This document shows, in pieces, positions 22,525 through 29,083 of a DNA stretch of 64,000 nucleotides. Position numbers and translations under genes: made by a program. Numbering within the stretch: position 1 is the first letter of the stretch; each line of letters begins with the position of its first letter. The notes beneath the pieces are model-generated. The model saw nothing but the letters and a program-made list of their open reading frames with translations. It did not search any database and was not told the origin of the DNA. The DNA comes from Cupriavidus nantongensis (GTDB taxonomy: Bacteria > Pseudomonadota > Gammaproteobacteria > Burkholderiales > Burkholderiaceae). Where the stretch lies: NCBI RefSeq assembly GCF_001598055.1, contig NZ_CP014844.1, positions 1,664,947 to 1,728,946 on the forward strand, written 5' to 3'.

Positions 22525-23375
22525 AGTGGACGCATGACGCTCTGCAGGAGGATCTGGCCCAGTACCTGCGCGAGAAGACCCAGCGCATGGTCTGGACCAA
22601 CATGCAGCTGGGGCCTGTTGGCTCCCCGCGGCCCGATGCCTACAGTCTGGCCTTCAGCTTCAGCCGATTCACGCCGCTGGCCTACGAGGTCAAGATCTCC
22701 ACATCGGACTTCCGCCGCGACGTGACGGCGGGAAAGTGGCAGAGCTACCTTCGCTACGCCTCGGCTGTCACCTTCGCAGTGCCGACCGGTCTGATCGGCA
22801 AGGATGACATTCCCAGCGGGTGCGGGCTGATGGTCCGCAACGACACCGGATGGCGCACCGTAAAGGCGCCGACACTACGCGCCGTCGATAACCTGCCGCT
22901 GGACGCGTGGCTGAAGCTGCTGATGGACGGCGTGAGCCGGCTGGTGGAGCTGAGCCTGCCGACGCGCCGCGACGAGTACCGCCTGATTGCCGAACTCGAA
23001 GTGCGGCTCGGAAAAGAGGTCTCCGAGCTGTTGCATGACCGTCGGTCCGCCCGGTACCGCTATGAGCAGGCCACAGCGGCACTGGAAGAGGGCGCCAAGG
23101 CCGCCGACACCAAGTACCGCGAGTTGATGGAGCGGGCCCGGAAGGACGCCGACCGCGACGCTGCAACCATCGATTCGGCCAGACGCGAGCTTGCCGAGGC
23201 GTTGGGACTGGAGCCGGACGCCCGGACTTTCGAGATCGCCGGTGCCGCGCGCTCGGCTGCGCTTCGCCTGGAACAGGACGCAGAGGTCCAGCGCCTGCGG
23301 CGGCTGCTGAAGCAGGTGAGCCAGTCGCTGGACGAAGTCGACAAGCCACTGCCGGCTATCGCGAGGGCTGCGTGA
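22521..23375 (+). CDS. PD-(D/E)XK nuclease-like protein (MmcB-type)
   Basis: 284 residues. The N-terminal ~110 residues match an MmcB/VRR-like nuclease fold: PRPDAYSLAFSF (Asp39), then LAYEVKISTSDFRRDVTAGK (Glu56-x-Lys58) and KWQSYLRYASAVTFAVPTGL. This is the D...ExK signature of PD-(D/E)XK enzymes. Residues ~150-280 are a long coiled coil (YEQATAALEEGAKAADTKYR). It probably acts on DNA ends or in repair, although a degenerate structural role cannot be excluded. It overlaps both neighbours by 4 bp. Confidence 0.7.
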   Translation: MKWTHDALQEDLAQYLREKTQRMVWTNMQLGPVGSPRPDAYSLAFSFSRFTPLAYEVKISTSDFRRDVTAGKWQSYLRYASAVTFAVPTGLIGKDDIPSGCGLMVRNDTGWRTVKAPTLRAVDNLPLDAWLKLLMDGVSRLVELSLPTRRDEYRLIAELEVRLGKEVSELLHDRRSARYRYEQATAALEEGAKAADTKYRELMERARKDADRDAATIDSARRELAEALGLEPDARTFEIAGAARSAALRLEQDAEVQRLRRLLKQVSQSLDEVDKPLPAIARAA

Positions 23376-23794
23376 GCAACGTCATCCAGATCGAAGAAAT
23401 GCGGCTGACCCAGCGCAGCCGCTCCTATGTGGGGCGGAGCGGCGAATGTCAGCACATGAACCTCACAATGGACGAGGACGGCGACATCGTGAAGTGCGAT
23501 GACTGCGGCATTCAGGTGTCCGCCTTCTGGGCGCTGAAGCTGTTGTCGGAGAACTACGGGCGCGCCATGGCGAAGCTGCAGAGTCGAGAGCGCCGGCAGG
23601 CAGACGTGGAGGGCAAGACCATCCATCTCCGAGCCGCCCAGGAAGTCGAGCGAGCATGGCGCAGCCGCACCATGGTGCCGACCTGCCCGCACTGCGGCGA
23701 GGGCATCGCGCCGACGGACGGATTCGGGAGGTCAGCGGTCAACAAGCAGATTGACGAGCGTCGCCGTCAGCAGCGCCGGGAGGGCGAATCTTGA
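23372..23794 (+). CDS. Zinc-binding phage protein
   Basis: 140 residues from GTG 23372 (GTGA overlap). Two Cys clusters, GECQHMNLTMDEDGDIVKCD plus DCG (about residues 25-46) and CPHCGEG (about 105), suggest one or two zinc sites. A helical middle is Arg/Gln-rich. It belongs to the coupled set of small zinc proteins in this operon. Function unknown. Confidence 0.6.
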   Translation: MSNVIQIEEMRLTQRSRSYVGRSGECQHMNLTMDEDGDIVKCDDCGIQVSAFWALKLLSENYGRAMAKLQSRERRQADVEGKTIHLRAAQEVERAWRSRTMVPTCPHCGEGIAPTDGFGRSAVNKQIDERRRQQRREGES

Positions 23795-24003
23795 CCCTTC
23801 CAAGCTGGAAATTCCGTGACCCCGCCGAGGTCTACGAACGGACTGAGTCGATGGGGTGCAAGGGCTGCGTTCATGTCGACATGGTTTTTGGCAAGAGCAT
23901 TTGCAAGAAGGGGAAATACTATGGCAGACGGTGCAAACACTATGCCGAAGAGACTGTCGGAAACCAATGTGGGGGACGTGTTCGGGCGTCTGACGGTTCT
24001 TGA
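23791..24003 (+). CDS. Cys-rich phage protein with altered 3' end
   Basis: 70 residues from TTG 23791 (TTGA overlap with the upstream stop). MGCKGCVHVDMVFGKSICKK then GKYYGRRCKHYAEE: a small Cys-ligand motif seen in other phage proteins, which normally end soon after the GxRCxxY block. Here the frame continues into the overlapping HNH gene for about 20 unrelated residues (VGNQCGGRVRASDGS). The probable original 3' end lies displaced at 24600-24680. Confidence 0.55.
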   Translation: MTLPSWKFRDPAEVYERTESMGCKGCVHVDMVFGKSICKKGKYYGRRCKHYAEETVGNQCGGRVRASDGS

Positions 24004-24589
24004 CCTTAACGTGGAGCGGGACTCGCAGGGGCGCCGCAGGTTCTTATGTAACTGCGCCTGCGGCTTTAGAGGTCAGTTTGACGCGTACAACGTGCGCTCT
24101 GGCATGACCAAGTCATGTGGTTGCTTGCGCGACGAACTGAGCAAGGTTCGGCGAAACCGTGTTCGACACGGGATGCACCTCACGCGGGTTTATCGGATTT
24201 GGGGCGGCATGAAGAGTCGATGTCAGAACGCGAACCATCATGCCTATGCAGACTATGGCGGTCGCGGAATCAAGGTCTGTGAGCGGTGGATGGTGTTTGA
24301 GAGTTTCCTGGCAGACATGGGCGAACCGCCGCCAAAACGAACGATTGAGCGCATTGATAACAATGGCAACTACGAGCCCGGGAATTGTCGATGGGCGACT
24401 GTCGCGGAACAGAACAAGAACAGAAGGGACACATCCCGCGTGGTTCTCGCTGGGATGCTTCGGCCGCTTTGGGATGTGGCCGTTGAATGCGGACACTCCG
24501 TCGGGCTACTCAAGAGCAGACTCAAGCGCGGGTGGTCAATCGAAAAGGCGGTGCGGACCCCGAAATTGCAGAAATGGGAAAGGGCGTGA
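23921..24589 (+). CDS. HNH homing-type endonuclease
   Basis: 222 residues from ATG 23921 (Met8, at 23942, is an alternative). Residues ~8-75: GDVFGRLTVLDLNVERDSQG and CNCACGFRGQFDAYNVRSGM, then SCGCLRDE, a zinc-binding region; then the HNH-like core YADYGGRGIKVCERWMVFES, TIERIDNNGNYEPGNCRWAT and EQNKNRR. These motifs are diagnostic of free-standing phage HNH endonucleases. The C-terminal ~50 residues resemble a DNA-binding repeat (LWDVAVECGHSVGLLKSRLK). It overlaps the end of the preceding gene in another frame, as expected of an inserted mobile gene. Confidence 0.8.
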   Translation: MADGANTMPKRLSETNVGDVFGRLTVLDLNVERDSQGRRRFLCNCACGFRGQFDAYNVRSGMTKSCGCLRDELSKVRRNRVRHGMHLTRVYRIWGGMKSRCQNANHHAYADYGGRGIKVCERWMVFESFLADMGEPPPKRTIERIDNNGNYEPGNCRWATVAEQNKNRRDTSRVVLAGMLRPLWDVAVECGHSVGLLKSRLKRGWSIEKAVRTPKLQKWERA

Positions 24590-24599
24590 CCAGAAGCTG

Positions 24600-24680
24600 C
24601 TGCCGGGCGGCAAGCGAAGGAATCACGGCAAGCGTTGCCAAAGCTACAACAACGGGGAAAAAGCCAATGAAGGTATCTGA
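24600..24680 (+). pseudogene. Displaced 3' end of the Cys-rich gene at 23791
   Basis: The frame reads LPGGKRRNHGKRCQSYNNGE then KANEGI and a stop at 24678-24680, overlapping the NinX start by 14 bp, as a genuine operon gene end would. GKRCQSY matches GRRCKHY in the gene at 23791, and the nucleotide sequences also align. The simplest reading is that the HNH gene was inserted at this conserved block and carried or rebuilt a substitute end. Confidence 0.4.
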
Positions 24681-25062
24681 ACTGCAGGAAGGCTTGCTTG
24701 ACTACTGGGTGGCCAAGGCACTCGGCGATCGAGAGATCAGCATGCGGGATGGTAAATGCGAGTCGAGGTTCCACCCCGATTTTGATTTCCACTTGTTCTC
24801 GCCCACCGTTGCCTGGCATGAGGCCGGCCCGATCATCCAGGCTAACAACATCCAAATCGGTCCGCCGACCGGGGCTGTGCATCGTTACGGTGGACCGAAT
24901 GCAGGTTGGGGGCCTTCTGGATTCTGGTCTGCCTGCACCTGGCACGCTGGAGTCGACGGCAAGCGAGCGTTCGGGCACGACAAAGACAGCCCGCTTGTGG
25001 CAGCAATGCGCTGCTACGTGATGCTGAAGTTCGGCCGCGAAGTACCGGAGGTGACCCAATGA
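24667..25062 (+). CDS. NinX-like protein (DUF2591)
   Basis: 131 residues from ATG 24667, MKVSELQEGLLDYWVAKALG. The start, HPDFDFHLFSPTVAWHEAGP, and the end MLKFGREVPEV fit DUF2591, the family of lambdoid NinX. No biochemical role is established. It lies in the nin-like region before the late regulator, as in P22-type phages. Confidence 0.75.
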   Translation: MKVSELQEGLLDYWVAKALGDREISMRDGKCESRFHPDFDFHLFSPTVAWHEAGPIIQANNIQIGPPTGAVHRYGGPNAGWGPSGFWSACTWHAGVDGKRAFGHDKDSPLVAAMRCYVMLKFGREVPEVTQ

Positions 25063-25673
25063 CTCAGGCGATTTTCAGGAACACCGCGCAGGCGCTGCAC
25101 GTGTCGTATTTGGTGCTCAGCATGCCGCCGCGGCAAGGGGCACCGTTCCGCAACATGCTGGTTCGCATGCTGGAGGATCTGGATGACCTGACCCACCAGC
25201 AGCAGGTGTGGCTGGATCAGCTGCGCGGCACTGCCGGTAGCGGCACCGTCAACTTCGGCGGCCTGTCCCCGGACGAGATCCGGGCCCAGTGCAGCATGAT
25301 CACGGCGGCGGTGCGCGACCGGCTGCCGGAGCCCGAACGCAATGTCATTTGGGCGCGCTATGCCTACCAGGCCGAGCGAGCTTCCGGTGTACGTGGCTTG
25401 GCCGGCTACTACCAGAGCTTGATTGGCGTGGGCAACGACATGGCCATGTTGGCGCTGGTCTGGCGCCGGTACGCCGGGAAGGAGAGGGCAGATCAGGATT
25501 TCTCGTTCCGGCAGATCGCGGCCGAGTGCGGCGGGAGCAAGAGCACCTACGAGCGGGCGAACAAGGTGCTGACCGCCCATCTGCGCGCTCTGGAGGAGCG
25601 GGCCGACGAGACGCTGACCGCCAATTTCCGTGCCCACGGCGTGATCGAGGACGAATCCTTACAAGCAGCTTGA
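25059..25673 (+). CDS. Putative late-gene regulator (Q-like by position)
   Basis: 204 residues, MTQAIFRNTAQALHVSYLVL, coupled to the NinX gene by ATGA. Helical throughout, with an HTH-like segment near residues 145-175 (DFSFRQIAAECGGSKSTYER). It is the last gene of the rightward early operon and lies directly before a promoter-terminator pair and the late genes, the position of antiterminator Q. Homology to Q is not recognisable, so the role is inferred from position and HTH. Confidence 0.5.
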   Translation: MTQAIFRNTAQALHVSYLVLSMPPRQGAPFRNMLVRMLEDLDDLTHQQQVWLDQLRGTAGSGTVNFGGLSPDEIRAQCSMITAAVRDRLPEPERNVIWARYAYQAERASGVRGLAGYYQSLIGVGNDMAMLALVWRRYAGKERADQDFSFRQIAAECGGSKSTYERANKVLTAHLRALEERADETLTANFRAHGVIEDESLQAA

Positions 25674-25702
25674 GTTTCTGGGACAGTTGGCATAGTATTT
25701 GC
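25670..25702 (+). promoter_or_regulatory. Candidate late promoter (PR'-like; also sigma-54-like)
   Basis: TTGAGT (25670-25675), 17-bp spacer, TAGTAT (25693-25698) fits sigma-70. Overlapping it, TTGGCA-N6-TTGC (25687-25702) has the GG-N10-GC spacing of a -24/-12 sigma-54 promoter. The two cannot be separated by eye. Transcription would start about 25705-25714. Confidence 0.5.
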
Positions 25703-25726
25703 CCAGACTCGCAGCAGTTGTCCCCG

Positions 25727-25750
25727 AAGCCCGCCTAGTGCGGGCTTTTT
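25727..25750 (+). terminator. Intrinsic terminator just after the late promoter
   Basis: AAGCCCGC (25727-25734) pairs with GCGGGCTT (25740-25747), followed by Ts to 25750. It lies only about 15-20 nt after the predicted start, so unless antiterminated the promoter would make a ~45-nt RNA. Confidence 0.8.
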
Positions 25751-25786
25751 GCGTTTTGGAGCTGCCAGCGGGGCGAAAGACGCGGC

Positions 25787-25819
25787 GCCGCGGTGGGTGC
25801 GCTAACACCCAACCGCGGC
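25787..25819. other. Large hairpin downstream of the terminator
   Basis: GCCGCGGTGGGTG (25787-25799) and CACCCAACCGCGGC (25806-25819) are inverted copies with one extra base. No T-run. Together with the terminator it forms a structured region of about 100 nt before the com-like gene. Confidence 0.4.
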
Positions 25820-25913
25820 CCGCACCAGCAGCGTAAACCTGCAAGTTTGGCCAGGGCCGCGCCACCTGTCGACAGGCGAGGGCATCCTAGCACAGCGCAG
25901 GAATCTAACCCCC

Positions 25914-26144
25914 ATGCAGGAGATCCGTTGCGGTAACTGCCACCGCAAATTGGCGATGGGCGCGTACACGCACCTGTCCATCAAGTGTCCGCGCTGTCGG
26001 ACGATGAACGACCTGAGGGCCGCGAGCTCCGCACCAGAGAGCCAGCGAGCTCCGCTAGACGGAGATCGCGGCCATGACGGCACCGAGCACGCTGAACACC
26101 CTTCATCGCGAGAACGCTGTGGAGATCCTTCGGACGCTACCTGA
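25914..26144 (+). CDS. Com-like translational regulator
   Basis: 76 residues, MQEIRCGNCHRKLAMGAYTH. A zinc ribbon with Cys6, Cys9, Cys25 and Cys28 (RCGNCH...IKCPRC) matches the Com family of phage Mu, a zinc protein that unmasks the mom ribosome-binding site. The C-terminal half is disordered and overlaps the methyltransferase gene by 71 bp in another frame. Its neighbour, a DNA-modification gene with its ribosome-binding site in a hairpin, is the natural target. Confidence 0.8.
   Translation: MQEIRCGNCHRKLAMGAYTHLSIKCPRCRTMNDLRAASSAPESQRAPLDGDRGHDGTEHAEHPSSRERCGDPSDAT
26047..26067 (+). promoter_or_regulatory. Hairpin sequestering the methyltransferase ribosome-binding site
   Basis: CTCCG (26050-26054) pairs with CGGAG (26060-26064) around loop CTAGA; A26048-T26066 and G26047-C26067 extend it past one mismatch. 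GGAG (26061-26064), 9 nt before the ATG (26074), is inside the stem. Com-type activation by melting this stem is inferred from the Mu precedent. Confidence 0.55.
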
Positions 26145-26799
26145 GCTGTCGGTGGATCTGTTCTTTACCGATCCGCCATATTCGTCGGGTGGCCTACATT
26201 CCGGTGCCCGGGCGCAGGCCCCTGGCCAGAAGTATGTCGGCGGCGACGTCAAGACGAAGTACGTCGAGTTCGGCCATGACAACAAGGACCAACGGTCCTG
26301 GACCTTCTGGTGCATGACCTGGTTGTCGGAAGCATTCCGCGTGGCTAAGGACGGCGGCAACCTGGTCTGCTTTTCGGACTGGCGCCAGCTTCCGAGTTTG
26401 ACGGATGCGGTCCAGGGCGCGGGATTCATCTGGCGCGGCGTGGCGGTTTGGGATAAGACCCCGGGCCGTGCGCGGCCACGTATGGGTGGCTTCTCCCAGC
26501 AAGCCGAGTTCATGGTGTGGGCAACGAAGGGCGCCGTGAAGACCGATATCGGAGTTTGCTTGCCCGGGGTGTTCTCGGAGCGGCTGCCGCACCCCAAGCG
26601 GCACATGACCGAGAAACCTTCCGGTTTGGCGCGCGACATCGTCCGCCTGACGCCAGCCGGTGGCGTGGTGTGCGACCCCTTCGCAGGGTCCGGCACGTTC
26701 TTACTTGCGGCGCAGGAGGCTGGACTTCACTGGATCGGCTGCGAGATCGAGCCGGCATACCACGAACTGGCGAGTCAGCGCCTTGGCGGCGCGACGTAG
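26074..26799 (+). CDS. DNA methyltransferase (beta-class, DPPY)
   Basis: 241 residues. Motif IV DPPY (33-36) precedes HMTEKP (178-183) and motif I DPFAGSG (201-207), the order of beta-class amino-methyltransferases (N6-adenine or N4-cytosine); DPPY favours adenine. It transfers methyl from SAM to DNA, probably to protect phage DNA from restriction. It lacks a cognate nuclease, hence an orphan enzyme. ATG 26074 lies inside the com-like gene and behind a masking hairpin. Length is normal for a small phage enzyme. Confidence 0.88.
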   Translation: MTAPSTLNTLHRENAVEILRTLPELSVDLFFTDPPYSSGGLHSGARAQAPGQKYVGGDVKTKYVEFGHDNKDQRSWTFWCMTWLSEAFRVAKDGGNLVCFSDWRQLPSLTDAVQGAGFIWRGVAVWDKTPGRARPRMGGFSQQAEFMVWATKGAVKTDIGVCLPGVFSERLPHPKRHMTEKPSGLARDIVRLTPAGGVVCDPFAGSGTFLLAAQEAGLHWIGCEIEPAYHELASQRLGGAT

Positions 26800-26803
26800 C
26801 CAG

Positions 26804-26965
26804 ATGACCTACGCGCAATCCCTCTTTGCGGACCGCCGAATCATCCCGGATCCTCACTGGGGCGCCCAGGCGGAAATATGGGCGCGCACTTCTTCCGTGG
26901 CGCAGTCCCGCGATGAGGTAGGCAGCGAACCGTGGCGCGCAGCGCTGGCCGTTTGGCCGGCGTAA
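26804..26965 (+). CDS. Possible small protein after the methyltransferase
   Basis: 53 codons, MTYAQSLFADRRIIPDPHWG to TAA at 26963-26965, starting 4 bp after the methyltransferase stop. No ribosome-binding site apart from coupling. Composition is protein-like, but no family was recognised. The next ~195 bp up to 27159 show no convincing gene. Confidence 0.35.
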   Translation: MTYAQSLFADRRIIPDPHWGAQAEIWARTSSVAQSRDEVGSEPWRAALAVWPA

Positions 26966-27159
26966 AAGGATGCGCGACGAGCGCCGGAGCGGTTGGCCGG
27001 TGCGGTGCCGGTGGAAGCCCGGCTCCCTCACGCATGGCGGCCGGTGGGGTAAATCCCGCGCTCCGGAGTATCGCGGACGGAGGCAGGTTCCAGGCGCAGC
27101 CGGTCGTCATCCCCGAGGGAAGACTCGGTCCCGCCCGGCGGGAATCCCGATGCGAGGCC

Positions 27160-27489
27160 TCAGACGTCGAGCTGCGCCACGCTGATCCCCAGTGCGGCTG
27201 CTATCTTCTCCAGCGAGGACTTGCGCAGCTTCGTGCTGCTCTCTTGCTGGGCATAGGCGGATTGGCTGATACCTAGTCTCTCTGCCACTTCCGTCTGCGT
27301 GAGACGGAGGTGTTCTCGCCATGCTCGAGCCGGCGTGTAGTCGTGATCGATCATCAGGCCCACGACCTCATTAGGGATGGTCGGCTCCGCCTTCTTTTCC
27401 ATGGCCAAGTAATCGGCGTAGGGAATGACCACAAAGGCCGGCTTCCCATCCGGCCCGTTGATCAGTTGAATGTCAGTACGTGCGTTCAT
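27160..27489 (-). CDS. Xre-type antitoxin
   Basis: 109 residues, MNARTDIQLINGPDGKPAFV. The N-terminal part (FVVIPYADYLAMEKK) resembles a RelB/Phd-like toxin-binding strand-helix. The C-terminal HTH (residues ~62-106: LRLTQTEVAERLGISQSAYA, LEKIAAALGISVAQLDV) is Xre. It overlaps the toxin gene by 17 bp and is second in the operon. It should neutralise the toxin and repress the promoter at 27744-27771. Confidence 0.82.
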   Translation of the reverse strand: MNARTDIQLINGPDGKPAFVVIPYADYLAMEKKAEPTIPNEVVGLMIDHDYTPARAWREHLRLTQTEVAERLGISQSAYAQQESSTKLRKSSLEKIAAALGISVAQLDV

Positions 27490-27736
27490 TGCGCTTCTCC
27501 ACTTGCGTGATGGTCACGATCAGCGGGTTTCCAGTCTGGTCGATCTCGAAGATCACCCGGTAGTCGCCAACGCGGAGCCTGTAGTCGTCGCGGCTCTTCA
27601 GGCTTTTGATGTTGCCGGGGCAGTTCGGCCAGTGCGCCAGTTGCTGGGCTTCTGCATAGATCGCTTGGCGCTTAGCCTTATCAGCGATCTTTCGCAGTTG
27701 GCGGGTTGCTTTCATGGACCAGGTGATCGTGTTCAT
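27473..27736 (-). CDS. RelE/ParE-family toxin
   Basis: 87 residues, MNTITWSMKATRQLRKIADK. SLKSRDDYRLRVGDYRVIFE is the characteristic RelE/ParE core (basic residues and the R-V/I-x-F-E strand). The likely activity is ribosome-dependent mRNA cleavage; a ParE-type gyrase poison is possible. Toxin first, antitoxin second, as in higBA. In a prophage it could stabilise the lysogen or act against other phages. Confidence 0.82.
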   Translation of the reverse strand: MNTITWSMKATRQLRKIADKAKRQAIYAEAQQLAHWPNCPGNIKSLKSRDDYRLRVGDYRVIFEIDQTGNPLIVTITQVEKRNERTY

Positions 27737-27774
27737 GTGTTGAATTATAAGATAAGTATAAGTTTTGTCAACAC
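27737..27774 (-). promoter_or_regulatory. Toxin-antitoxin promoter with flanking inverted repeat
   Basis: Minus strand: TTGACA (27771-27766), 16-bp spacer, TATAAT (27749-27744), both boxes perfect. GTGTTGA (27737-27743) and TCAACAC (27768-27774) form an inverted repeat bracketing the promoter, a likely antitoxin operator. The region is strikingly AT-rich against its surroundings. Confidence 0.8.
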
Positions 27775-27834
27775 AAATAAGTTATTGGAGGTTGGCCGAT
27801 CCGGCTGTCTCCTCGGGCATCCCGCCCGATTCCG

Positions 27835-27866
27835 CCCCGCCCGGGTAGGCCGGCGCGGGGTTTTTT
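27835..27866 (+). terminator. Intrinsic terminator
   Basis: CCCCGC (27835-27840) pairs with GCGGGG (27855-27860), with an inner CCGG/CCGG, followed by TTTTTT (27861-27866). Rightward polarity; 16 bp before the next small ORF. Confidence 0.7.
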
Positions 27867-27882
27867 CATTCTGAGGTCAGAC

Positions 27883-27957
27883 ATGTTCCTGCCAGTGATT
27901 TGCTTCCTGTTGTGGGGCGTCTGGGTTCGAGCGTGCTGGCCGAAAAACCACGGCTGA
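27883..27957 (+). CDS. Possible 24-residue hydrophobic peptide
   Basis: MFLPVICFLLWGVWVRACWP then KNHG, with GAGG 6 nt upstream of the ATG. One short membrane segment. Located between a terminator and the next small gene. Weak evidence, as the frame is very short. Confidence 0.3.
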   Translation: MFLPVICFLLWGVWVRACWPKNHG

Positions 27958-27974
27958 TGCCATAGGAAACGCGG

Positions 27975-28184
27975 ATGAAACGCCAGTACCAGGACCAGGT
28001 GAACGCGGACCAGATCACGACAGGCACGCTAGACGGCTTGCGTCTGACGGCTGACGTCATTGCAGTCGGCACGCTTGGCGAGTTCCAGCTCAGTGTCGGC
28101 CGCTTGTCTGCTGCTGTGTCGCCTATGACCACCGTCGAAGAGTGGGCTGAGCTGACGCAAAGCCCGGGCATCTCTCACTGCTGA
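27975..28184 (+). CDS. Small hypothetical protein
   Basis: 69 residues, MKRQYQDQVNADQITTGTLD. AGGAA lies 9 nt upstream. Repeated short strands (ITTGTLDGLRLTADVIAVGT) resemble repeats in phage tail fibres, but it is much shorter. It converges with and overlaps the leftward gene by 10 bp. Function unknown. Confidence 0.45.
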   Translation: MKRQYQDQVNADQITTGTLDGLRLTADVIAVGTLGEFQLSVGRLSAAVSPMTTVEEWAELTQSPGISHC

Positions 28185-28486
28185 CCGACCACGGCATCCC
28201 TCCCGGACAAGCCGGCCTTACTGCGGCGGATCACCTCGTAGACGGTCTGGCCGCGCTCGTTCTTGCCGACCCGGCGCCAGCTCGATTCGGGCGGCTGAAC
28301 TCCGCGCTCGATCGCCTTGCGAAACTCGATGCCGATCTGCTGGCGCACGGACAGGTCGATGGTTAGCCAAGTGTCTGGCCGAAGCTCCGAGAGGATCTGG
28401 GCGACCGTGCAGAGCGTGCCGTGTGGCATCCGGGTCGGCGTGCTGGCCAACTGGACAGCGGTGGTTTGGGGGTTGGGTGTGGACAT
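28175..28486 (-). CDS. Hypothetical protein before the terminase genes
   Basis: 103 residues from ATG 28486, MSTPNPQTTAVQLASTPTRM. The C-terminal half (QQIGIEFRKAIERGVQPPES, RGQTVYEVIRR) has a compact alpha/beta look found in other phage proteins of unknown function. Leftward in a rightward late region, so it is an accessory insertion or a negative-strand regulator. Longer starts lie in a Ser/His-rich segment and are less likely. Confidence 0.55.
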   Translation of the reverse strand: MSTPNPQTTAVQLASTPTRMPHGTLCTVAQILSELRPDTWLTIDLSVRQQIGIEFRKAIERGVQPPESSWRRVGKNERGQTVYEVIRRSKAGLSGRDAVVGQQ

Positions 28487-28627
28487 GACGGTCTCCTGTG
28501 TTTGGTGACTGGAAATACCGTGAATTCGCAGAATCAACCAAGAAATTCGATGATTCTTTGTGCGGGACCGCACATTTCAATCCGCAGAGTCGATGCCTGA
28601 GGCGTCATTCCCTGAGGGACCGCGCCA

Positions 28628-29083
28628 ATGGCACGACCATCCAAGTACCAGCCGGAGTTTGCCGAGCAGGTCCGAAAGCTCACCCTGTTGGGTGCCACAA
28701 ACCAAGAGCTGGCCGATTTCTTTGGCGTCAGCACCGCCACTCTGCGCAAGTGGGGGGCGGACTTCCCGGAGTTTCTGCTCGCCCAAAAACAAGGCAAGCA
28801 GCTGGCGGATGCAAATGTTGCGGACCGGCTGTACCAGCGCGCCTGTGGCTTCGAGCACGACGACATCGATATCCGGGTGGTGGGCGGCAAGATCCGGAAG
28901 ACCAAGATCCGGAAGTACTACCCGCCGGACACCGCGGCCGCGTTCATCTGGCTGAAGAACCGCCAGCCCGCCAAGTGGCGTGACAAGACCGATCCGAAGG
29001 ACGCGGATGACGTGCCGCCGCCGGTGATGGTCACGGTCACCGTGCAGGACGCCAGCCGGCCCGAGCCTGAGAGCGACGCCTGA
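28628..29083 (+). CDS. Terminase small subunit
   Basis: 151 residues, MARPSKYQPEFAEQVRKLTL. HTH at residues ~22-45 (GATNQELADFFGVSTATLRK), then LADANVADRLYQRACGFEHD and TAAAFIWLKNRQPAKWRDK, typical of phage small terminase subunits. It recognises the packaging site and delivers DNA to the large subunit. Its stop overlaps the large-subunit ATG (TGATG). Confidence 0.85.
   Translation: MARPSKYQPEFAEQVRKLTLLGATNQELADFFGVSTATLRKWGADFPEFLLAQKQGKQLADANVADRLYQRACGFEHDDIDIRVVGGKIRKTKIRKYYPPDTAAAFIWLKNRQPAKWRDKTDPKDADDVPPPVMVTVTVQDASRPEPESDA

Noticed and set aside
26966..27159. Possible cos/pac site or small gene after the methyltransferase
   Set aside because: GC-rich with several short repeats, but no defined packaging signal can be recognised and terminase binding sites are not predictable by eye.
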